The notes under the pieces are model-generated. The model was not told where the DNA came from and ran no database searches. It was given only the letters and a program-made list of their open reading frames with translations. A DNA stretch of 32,715 nucleotides from an uncultured Sutterella sp. (GTDB lineage: Bacteria; Pseudomonadota; Gammaproteobacteria; Burkholderiales; Burkholderiaceae_F). The number at the start of each line of letters is the position of its first letter. Within the stretch, counting starts at the first letter, position 1. The stretch spans positions 1 through 32,715 of the forward strand of contig CALEAW010000033.1 of NCBI GenBank assembly GCA_937943605.1. Reading direction: 5' to 3'. The position numbers and the translations under genes were made by a program. Below, in pieces: positions 1 through 6,137 of the stretch.

Positions 1-46
1 CCAGTAAATACTAATTTTTTCTTTTGAAGATAACCTTGTGCAAAAT

Positions 47-154
47 TCAGGCTAGGTAATCTGAGGGCAAAGAATGAACGGCCTGTAACTGGACGGCGTA
101 AAGCGGCGCTAAATCCTCTAGCCCTTCAACGCATTCGGGTAGTTCGATATTCAT
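47..154 (-). CDS. Small hypothetical protein (35 aa) overlapping the upstream ORF
   Basis: The ATG at 154-152 overlaps the TGA of the preceding minus-strand ORF as ATGA, which is the usual sign of translational coupling. The reading frame gives a 35-residue acidic peptide beginning MNIELPECVEGLEDLAPLY and ending in TGA at 49-47. No family is recognised. It would be the last visible gene of the AlpA-like operon. It may be a real small island protein or a chance ORF; the start/stop overlap is the main support. Confidence 0.35.
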   Translation of the reverse strand: MNIELPECVEGLEDLAPLYAVQLQAVHSLPSDYLA

Positions 155-846
155 AGGGCGCCCCTTGCGTTGACAATCTGGACGTGTTCGACTTGCTCAG
201 GATGCCCGGCAGTGTTCGCTAGGCGCTCCATATCGTCGATAAATTCAAGCACTTCGGCGGCGAAGCCTTGGAGGACGTTAAAGGCTATTTGTTTGCGATA
301 GCCCTCGGGCATAGTGCGGTTAATGAATGAGGCACGATCAGCGCACGCATTAATGATGCGTTCGATGTCATCCGCAATACCGATAAAACCAGTATCAGGC
401 GGCGGCACGATAGGGGCGCAGTAGGAGCGTTTAGGATCGAGAAAAGCGGGAAGGGGTGCAGTAGATACACTGCTACCAGTAACGTAGGACATGGCACTTT
501 TTCCTGTTGCGACTTTTAGAACTGCGCTCCCTTTCCACGGGGAGGGCAGGCCGTGCGGGGTGGAAATACCGCGCAACAGGTAGCGGCAGGCTCGAAAGCC
601 TCCCGCACGGCTACCCGTCAAAATCTGAGGACGGAATACGCCCGTAAAAACTGAGGGCGCAATGGTGCCATAAATTGGACTACCACCAAAAGAAAACGCC
701 ACGTTCTCGCAAAGAGAGGGCGCGGCGGCAGTCCGCCTGTTGCTACTGTGCAGGTTTCCACGCCTGCCCCTAATCTTGCGATTAGGTGAGGACATATTAG
801 CACAGTAAAGGGCGCCCGGGGTGCGCGTGTATTTGGCCGTTCTCAT
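151..846 (-). CDS. Hypothetical island protein, weakly Ash/Icd-like; may be a shorter protein starting at 492
   Basis: This ORF of 231 codons begins two bases after the stop of the AlpA-type gene, so the two are probably co-transcribed. The N-terminal 110 residues are low in acidic residues and rich in Arg, Ser, Gly and Pro. Around residues 83-118 is a segment (RACRYLLRGISTPHGLPSPW and following) that reminds me of short phage P4-type Ash or Icd-like ORFs; this is an impression from memory, not a search result. The C-terminal part (about 155-231) looks like an ordinary helical protein (FIGIADDIERIINACADRA). An internal ATG at 492-490 (MSYVTGSS) has AGGA about 9-10 bases upstream and would give a 113-aa protein, so the functional product may be the C-terminal part alone. 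Function unknown. Confidence 0.5.
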   Translation of the reverse strand: MRTAKYTRTPGALYCANMSSPNRKIRGRRGNLHSSNRRTAAAPSLCENVAFSFGGSPIYGTIAPSVFTGVFRPQILTGSRAGGFRACRYLLRGISTPHGLPSPWKGSAVLKVATGKSAMSYVTGSSVSTAPLPAFLDPKRSYCAPIVPPPDTGFIGIADDIERIINACADRASFINRTMPEGYRKQIAFNVLQGFAAEVLEFIDDMERLANTAGHPEQVEHVQIVNARGAL

Positions 847-848
847 TT

Positions 849-1097
849 TTAGCCCTCGGCGGTGAGTTGAGAGGGCTGGAGGCTTTTAGCCCATTGTTCG
901 ACCTCGGCACGTTTCCAACGTACACAGCGATAGCCGAATTTATAGCGCGGCGGGAAGTCGCACCGGGCGCATAGTTTGTAGGTTGCGGAGAGGGAGAGGC
1001 CAAGGAAAGCGGCCACAGCCTTTACATCCCAAAAGGCGCACCCGTCCACCGTGAAAGTATCGGCTGTAGGTGTGAACTGTGATTGTTCTTTCATCAT
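849..1097 (-). CDS. AlpA-family excisionase/transcriptional regulator (MerR-like winged helix)
   Basis: An 82-aa protein with a helix-turn-helix DNA-binding core: FWDVKAVAAFLGLSLSATYK (about residues 23-42), then a Phe/Pro-containing wing (CDFPPRYKFGYRCVRWKRAEVEQWAKS). This is the pattern of AlpA/excisionase-type HTH proteins, in which the last segment W(K)RAEVEQW closes the fold. Such proteins commonly act as excision directionality factors or activators of integrase genes in P4-like islands. Two adjacent ATG codons (1097 and 1094) are possible starts and no strong ribosome binding site separates them. It sits upstream of the 151-846 ORF with a two-base gap. Family assignment is good; the specific role here is inferred. 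Confidence 0.8.
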   Translation of the reverse strand: MMKEQSQFTPTADTFTVDGCAFWDVKAVAAFLGLSLSATYKLCARCDFPPRYKFGYRCVRWKRAEVEQWAKSLQPSQLTAEG

Positions 1098-1208
1098 TAC
1101 TGCTACTCGTTAGGGTTAGGCCACTGGTAGGCGTGTAATGCCTTCCCGTGGGTGTCAGTGCCTTTCTATGGCGTTCGCGGTAATGATGCGTGAAGGGTTT
1201 TTAATCGT

Positions 1209-1252
1209 CCTCCTCTAAAACAATAAAAGGGCTATCCCTCCTCTAAAACAAT
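1209..1252. repeat. 16-bp direct repeat CCTCCTCTAAAACAAT, two copies 28 bp apart
   Basis: Identical copies lie at 1209-1224 and 1237-1252. The second copy forms one arm of the hairpin at 1227-1272. The repeat may be a duplication involving the terminator arm or a protein-binding pair. Confidence 0.8.
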
Positions 1253-1272
1253 TAAGAGGAGAAAAAGCCCTT
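1227..1272 (-). terminator. Two-part hairpin terminator of the 351-aa gene
   Basis: AAGGGCT (1227-1233) pairs with AGCCCTT (1266-1272), and inside it CTCCTCT (1238-1244) pairs with AGAGGAG (1255-1261). Read on the minus strand, the hairpin starts 9 bases after the stop of the 1281-2336 gene and is followed by TTTTATTGTTTT, so it fits an intrinsic terminator separating that gene from the alpA-like gene. Confidence 0.7.
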
Positions 1273-1280
1273 AAATTAAT

Positions 1281-2336
1281 TTAGGGGTTTTTGTTTTGCT
1301 TATCCTTTCTGTTTTTACGTCCTATCGTGCAGTACTCCTTACAGGATTTAGCACTAAATCTGGTTAATGTGTATTTTCGTTTTAATTCCTTGGCCGCCTC
1401 TATGTAGGCGTCACTATCGCTACACATATCACGTAGGTGAATGTCGTTGTATGTCTCTAGACACTCCTCGGCGAACTCCTCCCGGGCAATGCCTAAAACG
1501 GATAGTTCGTCCTCTATGCTCCTCGCCCCTCGCTTCCCATTGGCCGTGTTTTTTCTTGCTGTTTCTATCGCGTGAGTGAGGTTAACCAGTGTGGCGGCAG
1601 TACGGCTAGAGGCGTCACACACGGCACTAACTAGAGCGGCTATAAAGCCTGTATCTATTGAGGGTAGCTTGAGGGATTGATGCAGGATCAAGGCTAGGCC
1701 GTCTGTGTGTAGACTCATTCGGATTAGGTCACGCGCGGCAGTGTTTATGGCTTCCCTTACTTCTCGTTTAGCTTGTTTTGCTCCTCCTACCTCGGCGGGG
1801 TCGACGTAGTAGGCCATCCCCGCTGTTTTGTTGTCTCGGTGCTCGGGGAGGACGTGCATTAAAGCGTGAAGCGTCCACAGTAAGCCCGGGGGCGTCTCTA
1901 GCGCTGTTTCATCCTCTAGTAAAGTCATACCGAACCCAGTGGGGGCGCCACTGGAGAACTTGAGTAAGGCGGCTGTTATGTTTTCGTGCATTAAGTCTAA
2001 TTGACGCTCTAGGCAGTGAAGCGTAGGCGCCGCATCATTGGCCGTTATCTCTTTGCCGGTTACCTCGCACCCCGAAAGTGAAAGCACGGCGCCAAGTGCG
2101 GCTAACCAGTAAAGGCACCTACTTTCATCAAAATTCAAACTAAGCGGGACGGCCTCCCCTTCATGTATTGGCGCTAACAGTATCGCCACTAATATTTTTT
2201 CTTCGGCCTCTGGTTGATTTGTCCATAGCGGACTAGGACGGGTTTTTAGAGCTGTAGCGGTTAGGATGTAGTTACTTAGAGCGGTGTCTAATGCTGTGGG
2301 CGGCGTAGATAGCTCGGCGTTATGGTCAACGTGCAT
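1281..2336 (-). CDS. Hypothetical protein of the island (351 aa), no recognised family
   Basis: The frame is open to 2432, but I choose the ATG at 2336 (MHVDHNAELSTPPTALDTAL). It is preceded by an AAGAGAG stretch about 10 bases upstream, and the extra N-terminal residues look non-coding. The protein is mainly helical, with a leucine- and alanine-rich middle (CLYWLAALGAVLSLSGCEV; LLWTLHALMHVLPEH; INTAARDLIRMSLHTDGLALIL) and a very basic C-terminus (about 40 residues, KELKRKYTLTRFSAKSCKEY, then a Lys/Arg/Asn-rich end). No catalytic motif, signal peptide or confident membrane segment is seen. The basic tail would fit nucleic-acid contact but that is only inference. It is followed by its own terminator, so it forms a separate transcription unit from the alpA-like operon. 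It is the largest uncharacterised gene in the window. Confidence 0.6.
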   Translation of the reverse strand: MHVDHNAELSTPPTALDTALSNYILTATALKTRPSPLWTNQPEAEEKILVAILLAPIHEGEAVPLSLNFDESRCLYWLAALGAVLSLSGCEVTGKEITANDAAPTLHCLERQLDLMHENITAALLKFSSGAPTGFGMTLLEDETALETPPGLLWTLHALMHVLPEHRDNKTAGMAYYVDPAEVGGAKQAKREVREAINTAARDLIRMSLHTDGLALILHQSLKLPSIDTGFIAALVSAVCDASSRTAATLVNLTHAIETARKNTANGKRGARSIEDELSVLGIAREEFAEECLETYNDIHLRDMCSDSDAYIEAAKELKRKYTLTRFSAKSCKEYCTIGRKNRKDKQNKNP

Positions 2337-2890
2337 TGTGTGTGTTCTCTCTTGTTTCTCTTTGTGTTTTGGCCGCTGTTTGTCACAGCGTGAAGCGCGT
2401 GAGGGGTAGAAAGAGAGGCTACCCCTCGGCACTGGTTAGCTATTCCCGTGCCTGTGCGCTTGAGTCCATTCTATGCCCTTACCCGTTGTTACTCCCCCTT
2501 TTTTCGATAGCGCGAAGGATAGGGGATGGAAAGGAGCATTTCCGGTACTAAAAACACGCCTTCACGCGCGCGCGCGAGGGGCGCCCGTTTTGATGTAGGT
2601 TTTGCTGGTTTGCGTGGCCGTTTTAGTGTGGTTTATTTTAATGATAGATAATTACCATTACGATTGTTTTGCTTGCGGCACAGTCAAAAGCGATCCAGCA
2701 GCAAAGACGCAGCGTTGTCTGAAAAACGCTAAAAACTTTGCGAAATGCACCCATACAAAATTAACTATTGGCGCGGTCTAGATTTTCATTTGGATTTTAC
2801 TTTTATCCCGCCCCTCCCCTTTGCCTGTGGCACAGGAAAATAAAGGGTAACAACGCTTATTTTTATGTATGTATGCGTCTGCGGTTAATG

Positions 2891-2915
2891 GCCGTAGGTT
2901 CTCCCACGGCTTTTT
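2891..2915 (+). terminator. Orphan terminator-like hairpin on the plus strand
   Basis: GCCGT (2891-2895) pairs with ACGGC (2906-2910); GG/CC inside extends the stem with a bulge, and TTTTT follows at 2911-2915. No plus-strand gene is visible upstream, so the transcript it would end is unknown. Confidence 0.45.
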
Positions 2916-2941
2916 GTGTTCTGCGGGTCTGGTGAGTCCCT

Positions 2942-3371
2942 AAAGTGGTCTAGCTATGGTGTTTAAAAAAGTGGTCTGACCAGTAAACGCAGATAAGAGA
3001 ACGGCCACTAATGCGAAGGAGCAACAGCGGCCGCGATTGGAATAGTGTCTATGGATAGTAGACACGAAAAGTATAGCAGTAACACCAAAAAGCACGCACC
3101 TATAGCCCCCTGCACCCAAAAAGGCCAATTTAGGCTATTGCCTCCTACTGCCACAGGCGAAACAAGGTAGTTTGGGGTGGATCCCAAAACAGTTTTTTTT
3201 TATTGGCCGTTCTTCCTCTCCCTCTATTTGCCACAATGTGTGGTCAATGTGGTCAGTGTGTGGTCAATGGTTTTACAATTTATTGACCACAATCTTTAAT
3301 AAGGGATTCCCTGTTAGAGTAGTGTTTATATATCTAATATAAGAAAAAACGGCCTGTGGTCAGTGTGGTCA
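2942..3371. repeat. GTGGTC repeat cluster flanking an AT-rich core (candidate arm-type sites or origin)
   Basis: The core GTGGTC occurs in direct orientation at 2945, 2971, 3240, 3249, 3260, 3356 and 3365, and inverted (GACCAC) at 3285-3290. The five copies at 3239-3371 share the longer form TGTGGTCA, and the inverted copy is its exact complement (3284-3291). Between 3267 and 3350 the DNA is strongly AT-rich. The cluster ends about 10 bases beyond the integrase stop codon. Such arrays are used as recombinase arm-type sites or replication iterons; which applies here is not known. Confidence 0.7.
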
Positions 3372-3380
3372 GTGGTTTTT

Positions 3381-4700
3381 TCACTTTTTAGGCGCGATTA
3401 AACTAAAACAATACTTCCCCCACTCCTCGAAAACTTCCCGCATATCGCCTTTAGGTGTCGTTCTATCGTAGGCGCCGCCGTACTTCTCGGCGTGATCTAG
3501 GCACCGTTCTAGCAGTGATTCTGGGTAGTGTGGATGCCCGTAGGTTTTGCCGTCCTTAGCCCATGCCTTGAATGTGGCGCGTGCTGTGCCGTGTATTGTC
3601 ATAGGCACTTCATAGCCATATTGCTTGGATAGCTGTAGGTCTAACCAACGGCAACCCTCGGCCTTTTGGCGTGCGGTATGCATACGCTTGAGGAGATTCC
3701 AATATGCGTTAGGCGATATATGCCCCGCTGTGGGGTTTTGCATATTGACGAAAACATACGGCACGCCCTGCCCTCTGTAGTCCGGCATACGCTTGAGTAC
3801 GTCCACAGCCTGAGAGCTAAGGGGGATGTATCGGTCTAGGGCGCCGCCTGTCTTTGTGTTCTCTCTGGGGATGCGCTGTAAGCCTTTCTCTAGGTCTATG
3901 TCTTCCCACTTAATCGGCAGTGTTTCGCCTGATCGTGCGGCAGTCAGTATGGCGAACGCTACTACCCCAGCGGCAGGCGATAGGGCAGGGCGGTCTAGGA
4001 GTGCGGCAAAGAAAGCGGGTATTTCCTCTACTGGTAGCGCCCCGTGATGCTTCCCGTTTTGGTCTTTGTCTATTACTGGTAGTCGGATAGAAAGCGCTTT
4101 AGCCTTAGCAGGGTTCACCATTGCAGGAATACGGCCTAGGTCTATGGCGTGTTCGTAAGCGCACTCTAAGGCTTTCAGCATTCGTGTAGCCGATTCGTGG
4201 CGCTCCGTCCATGCTTCTCTAATGCCTTCGGCTAGGGTATCGGCTGTAAGGGTAACGGCCTGTGCATCCCTAACCAGTGAGGGCAGATAGGAGTTAAAAC
4301 GGCTTCTATTGTCTCTAACTTCTTTAGCGGGGTTTTTCCATACGCCACGGGCGGCCTGCTCATCCTGCCAAGTGTAGAAAAGCTCGGCCACTGTAAGGCC
4401 GTTTTCTTGTTCTTTGCGCTTAGGCTTTTCCTCTTTGATGTGTTCTCCCTTGAGGATAGCCGCTCGCACGCTGTGCGCTTTCTGTGTGGCCTCGGCATAG
4501 GTGAGTGCGTCGAATGCGCCTAGGGTAACGGTGAGCCTAGTGCCGTCGGGCAGTACTGGGCGCAGTATGTATGTCTTGGATGTGGTGCCGTCTCTGTTTT
4601 CTCTGATACGTAACGTAAAGCCCGGCACGCCCCCTAATGAGGTTGTCTTTTTTAGAGCTTTTACCGCTCTCCACGTAAGCGGCGCTGTAGTCTTGGGCAT
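3381..4700 (-). CDS. Tyrosine recombinase/integrase, P4-type
   Basis: A 439-aa site-specific recombinase. It has an N-terminal DUF4102-like arm-binding domain (about residues 5-90, with GFTLRIRENRDGTTSKTYIL), a core-binding SAM-like domain (about 100-205) and a C-terminal catalytic domain. Catalytic residues are visible: Arg256 (TAARSGET), a Lys near 283 (NTKTGG), His370 and Arg374 (IHGTARATF), His403 (LDHAEK) and the nucleophile Tyr411 (GAYDR). All are present, so the enzyme is probably active. The ATG at 4700 begins MPKTTAPLTWRAVKAL, a usual start for this family. It lies about 285 bases from the ssrA 3' end, in the same orientation, which implies that ssrA is its attB. The gap upstream contains inverted TATGGTATCCG repeats that could be its operator or arm sites. 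Confidence 0.95.
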   Translation of the reverse strand: MPKTTAPLTWRAVKALKKTTSLGGVPGFTLRIRENRDGTTSKTYILRPVLPDGTRLTVTLGAFDALTYAEATQKAHSVRAAILKGEHIKEEKPKRKEQENGLTVAELFYTWQDEQAARGVWKNPAKEVRDNRSRFNSYLPSLVRDAQAVTLTADTLAEGIREAWTERHESATRMLKALECAYEHAIDLGRIPAMVNPAKAKALSIRLPVIDKDQNGKHHGALPVEEIPAFFAALLDRPALSPAAGVVAFAILTAARSGETLPIKWEDIDLEKGLQRIPRENTKTGGALDRYIPLSSQAVDVLKRMPDYRGQGVPYVFVNMQNPTAGHISPNAYWNLLKRMHTARQKAEGCRWLDLQLSKQYGYEVPMTIHGTARATFKAWAKDGKTYGHPHYPESLLERCLDHAEKYGGAYDRTTPKGDMREVFEEWGKYCFSLIAPKK

Positions 4701-4743
4701 AAGGATTAACCTGTTTTGGTGTGTTGCAAGTGTTTTGGGTGTC

Positions 4744-4839
4744 TATGGTATCCGTGTAGGTCGTTTTAGCGTGTTTTATGGTATCCGCGAGAGCCTTTTA
4801 GAGCGCCCTTTTTGCGCGGATACCATCTCGGATACCATA
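4744..4839. repeat. TATGGTATCCG repeats, two direct and two inverted, between int and ssrA
   Basis: Copies are at 4744-4754 and 4777-4787 (direct), and 4817-4826 (10 of 11 bases) and 4829-4839 (inverted). A degenerate GAGGATACACC follows near 4846-4856. They sit in the int promoter/attP-arm region, between the int start (4700) and the ssrA 3' end (4986). The arrangement fits recombinase or excisionase binding sites. Confidence 0.7.
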
Positions 4840-4940
4840 CGGATCGAGGATACACCAAAACTAATGGAGAGGCACGGGGAGGCATAGAGAGCCATAAAAG
4901 GGTTAAAACCCGTTGTGCGAGTAGGTGAGGCGTGGATAAA

Positions 4941-4981
4941 TGAAAAGGCACCGAAAGCCATGAAAAGCTATTCGATGCCTT
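4941..4981 (-). terminator. Terminator of ssrA
   Basis: AAGGCACCGAA (4945-4955) pairs with TTCGATGCCTT (4971-4981) with one G-U pair. On the minus strand it begins five bases after the tmRNA CCA end and is followed by TTTTCATTT. It lies on the mobile-element side of the presumed crossover, so the element may supply it. Confidence 0.7.
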
Positions 4982-4985
4982 GAAT

Positions 4986-5345
4986 TGGTGGAGGCGGCGG
5001 GAGTTGAACCCGCGTCCGGAAACCTTTTTCTGTTGGTTCTACATGCTTAGCTACAAGATTTGAGTCTCACTGAAAGCCCTGCCGAGTAGCGGGCCAGCCT
5101 TCAGCCAGTCACCTAAGTTTCGGATATTCGTCGGCGACAACCGAACATCCTAGTCAGTGTCAAATGATGCTACTGTCGGTTACCCGACCCGGCCCAAAGA
5201 CAAACCGGTGTAGCATCCCGCTATTAAGCAGCGAGAGCGAAACGCTTGTTGTTGGCGTTTAATTTTTTGCAGTTGTTTACGAGGTGACTGCACCTCGACA
5301 TGCCCCATACAGCGTCCGCGTCCCCGTCGAAGCCAAGGCGCCCCC
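4986..5345 (-). ncRNA. ssrA: Transfer-messenger RNA (tmRNA)
   Basis: The tRNA-like ends are clear. The 5' end GGGGGCG (5345-5339) pairs with CGCCTCC before ACCA at 4986, giving a 7-bp acceptor stem, and the T-arm has GGGTTCAACTCCC. The length is 360 nt, normal for a one-piece tmRNA. The tag reading frame, resuming at a GCC codon, reads ANNKRFALAA followed by TAA, near 5262-5230. The ALAA end is the usual proteolysis signal. tmRNA rescues ribosomes stalled on broken mRNAs, together with SmpB. The 3' end is intact although a recombinase-bearing element abuts it, which is usual because the attachment core restores the gene. Confidence 0.97.
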
Positions 5346-5363
5346 GATGTATGTAGATCAATG

Positions 5364-5391
5364 ATTATATATCAACTTTGTTGAGTTGCAA
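5364..5391 (-). promoter_or_regulatory. Promoter of ssrA
   Basis: On the minus strand TTGCAA (5391-5386) and TATAAT (5369-5364) are separated by 16 bases. The -10 box lies 18 bases before the mature tmRNA 5' end and overlaps the gph stop codon (5365-5367). Confidence 0.7.
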
Positions 5392-6051
5392 GATCCAAAG
5401 GTAAAGATCTAAAGGTTTTTCTGCGACAAAGTCGGCCTCCCAAGTGTGCGGGTCTGTCAGGCCGTATCCCCATTGAATGCTTGCGGCAAGCATGCCTGCA
5501 TGATGTGCGGCTTGAATATCACGTGGATCGTCTCCCGCATAAAGGATGGTTTGTGGTTGCACTTGCAACTGTCTGGCCGCGGTCAATAATGAGTCAGGCG
5601 CGGGTTTCATGGCACAACCCTCGCTGTTACTACCAAGAATGAGGTCTAACCGATCAGATAAGCCGAGATCTTTCACGAGGGCTTCGGCCAAATGGAAATA
5701 TTTGTTTGTCACGACCCCCGTTTTGATGCCATGAGCGCGCAATCGATCTAAAAGCTCGATGACGCCAGTAAATGTACAGGAGTGAACAGTCATCGCCGAT
5801 TGATAGTTGGCTAAGAATTCAGCGCGAAGCTCTGAGAAGCTTGGATCGGTGTTACTGACATTCATAGCCTTGCCAAGAAGGCCGGGAGCTCCTTGACTGG
5901 CGTAAGGACGAAGTTCAGCTTCAGGGAGAGGCGGCAGGCCTCGAACCGTTCTCACTCGGTTTGCGGCGGCGGCAAGGTCGGGTGCGGTATCCACTAAGGT
6001 ACCGTCGAGGTCGAAAAGAAAGGTCTGATAGCGCATAGCAACAACTGTCAT
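5365..6051 (-). CDS. gph: Phosphoglycolate phosphatase-like HAD hydrolase
   Basis: A HAD-superfamily phosphatase of 228 aa. Motif I is FDLDGTLVDTAPDLAAAA near the N-terminus, with the nucleophile and acid/base Asp residues of DLDGT. Motif II is the Thr in VVTNK, motif III the Lys in MKPAPDSL, and motif IV is ILYAGDDPRDIQAAHHAG. It matches the Gph/PGP group, which removes 2-phosphoglycolate formed from damaged DNA ends or other side reactions. In Burkholderiales gph commonly follows ompA and ubiG; here ubiG is absent. The frame is open to 6072, but the residues upstream of 6051 are encoded within the ompA terminator, so ATG 6051 (MTVVAMRYQTF) is preferred. The ATG at 6036 (MRYQTF) is the alternative but lacks a ribosome binding site. 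Exact substrate is inferred. Confidence 0.88.
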   Translation of the reverse strand: MTVVAMRYQTFLFDLDGTLVDTAPDLAAAANRVRTVRGLPPLPEAELRPYASQGAPGLLGKAMNVSNTDPSFSELRAEFLANYQSAMTVHSCTFTGVIELLDRLRAHGIKTGVVTNKYFHLAEALVKDLGLSDRLDLILGSNSEGCAMKPAPDSLLTAARQLQVQPQTILYAGDDPRDIQAAHHAGMLAASIQWGYGLTDPHTWEADFVAEKPLDLYLWILQLNKVDI

Positions 6052-6052
6052 A

Positions 6053-6089
6053 AAACAAAACCCTCGAATCACAAGGAGTTCGAGGGTTT
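6053..6089 (-). terminator. Terminator of ompA, overlapping the gph translation start region
   Basis: AAACCCTCGAA (6058-6068) pairs perfectly with TTCGAGGGTTT (6079-6089) with a 10-base loop. On the minus strand it is followed by a T-rich run. Its 3' arm contains GAGGG about 10 bases before the ATG of gph at 6051. Confidence 0.85.
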
Positions 6090-6137
6090 GTTGGAGGGGA
6101 CTGGATTAGCCCCCTGTTCGGAACTCAGAGTCAGAGA

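Larger units (their letters stand above)
2337..3380. other. About 1 kb without a convincing gene, inside the mobile element
   Basis: ORFs of 60-71 codons occur here but none has a plausible ribosome binding site or protein-like composition. The stretch holds a plus-strand terminator-like hairpin (2891-2915), a run of CG dinucleotides near 2565-2575, paired AAAGTGGTCT repeats (2942-2951 and 2968-2977), and a cluster of TGTGGTCA repeats around an AT-rich core (3239-3371). It may contain the promoter of the 351-aa gene, a replication or recombination region, or a small RNA. Confidence 0.6.
1..4985. mobile_element. Right part of an ssrA-integrated genomic island or prophage-like element (left end outside window)
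   Basis: A tyrosine recombinase gene lies about 285 bases from the 3' end of ssrA, a well-known integration hotspot, and is oriented like ssrA. Further left lie an AlpA-type regulator, small overlapping ORFs and an orphan 351-aa ORF, all on the minus strand, plus two families of short repeats. These are typical of satellite or prophage-like integrative elements. The right boundary should lie inside or just after the ssrA 3' end (about 4986-5020). I found no second copy of the ssrA 3' end within the window, so the other attachment site is presumably left of position 1. No capsid, terminase, replication or defence gene is recognisable in the visible part, so the class of element (satellite, prophage or ICE) is open. 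Confidence 0.75.

Noticed and set aside
2940..3128. 62-codon minus-strand ORF in the repeat region
   Set aside because: It contains the AAAGTGGTCT repeats, has no ribosome binding site and an unlikely composition.
2942..3371. CRISPR array
   Set aside because: Repeats are only 6-8 bases with irregular spacing and mixed orientation; no cas genes are near.
4501..4887. 128-codon plus-strand ORF across the int start and its upstream region
   Set aside because: It overlaps int and the TATGGTATCCG repeats, and looks unlike a protein.
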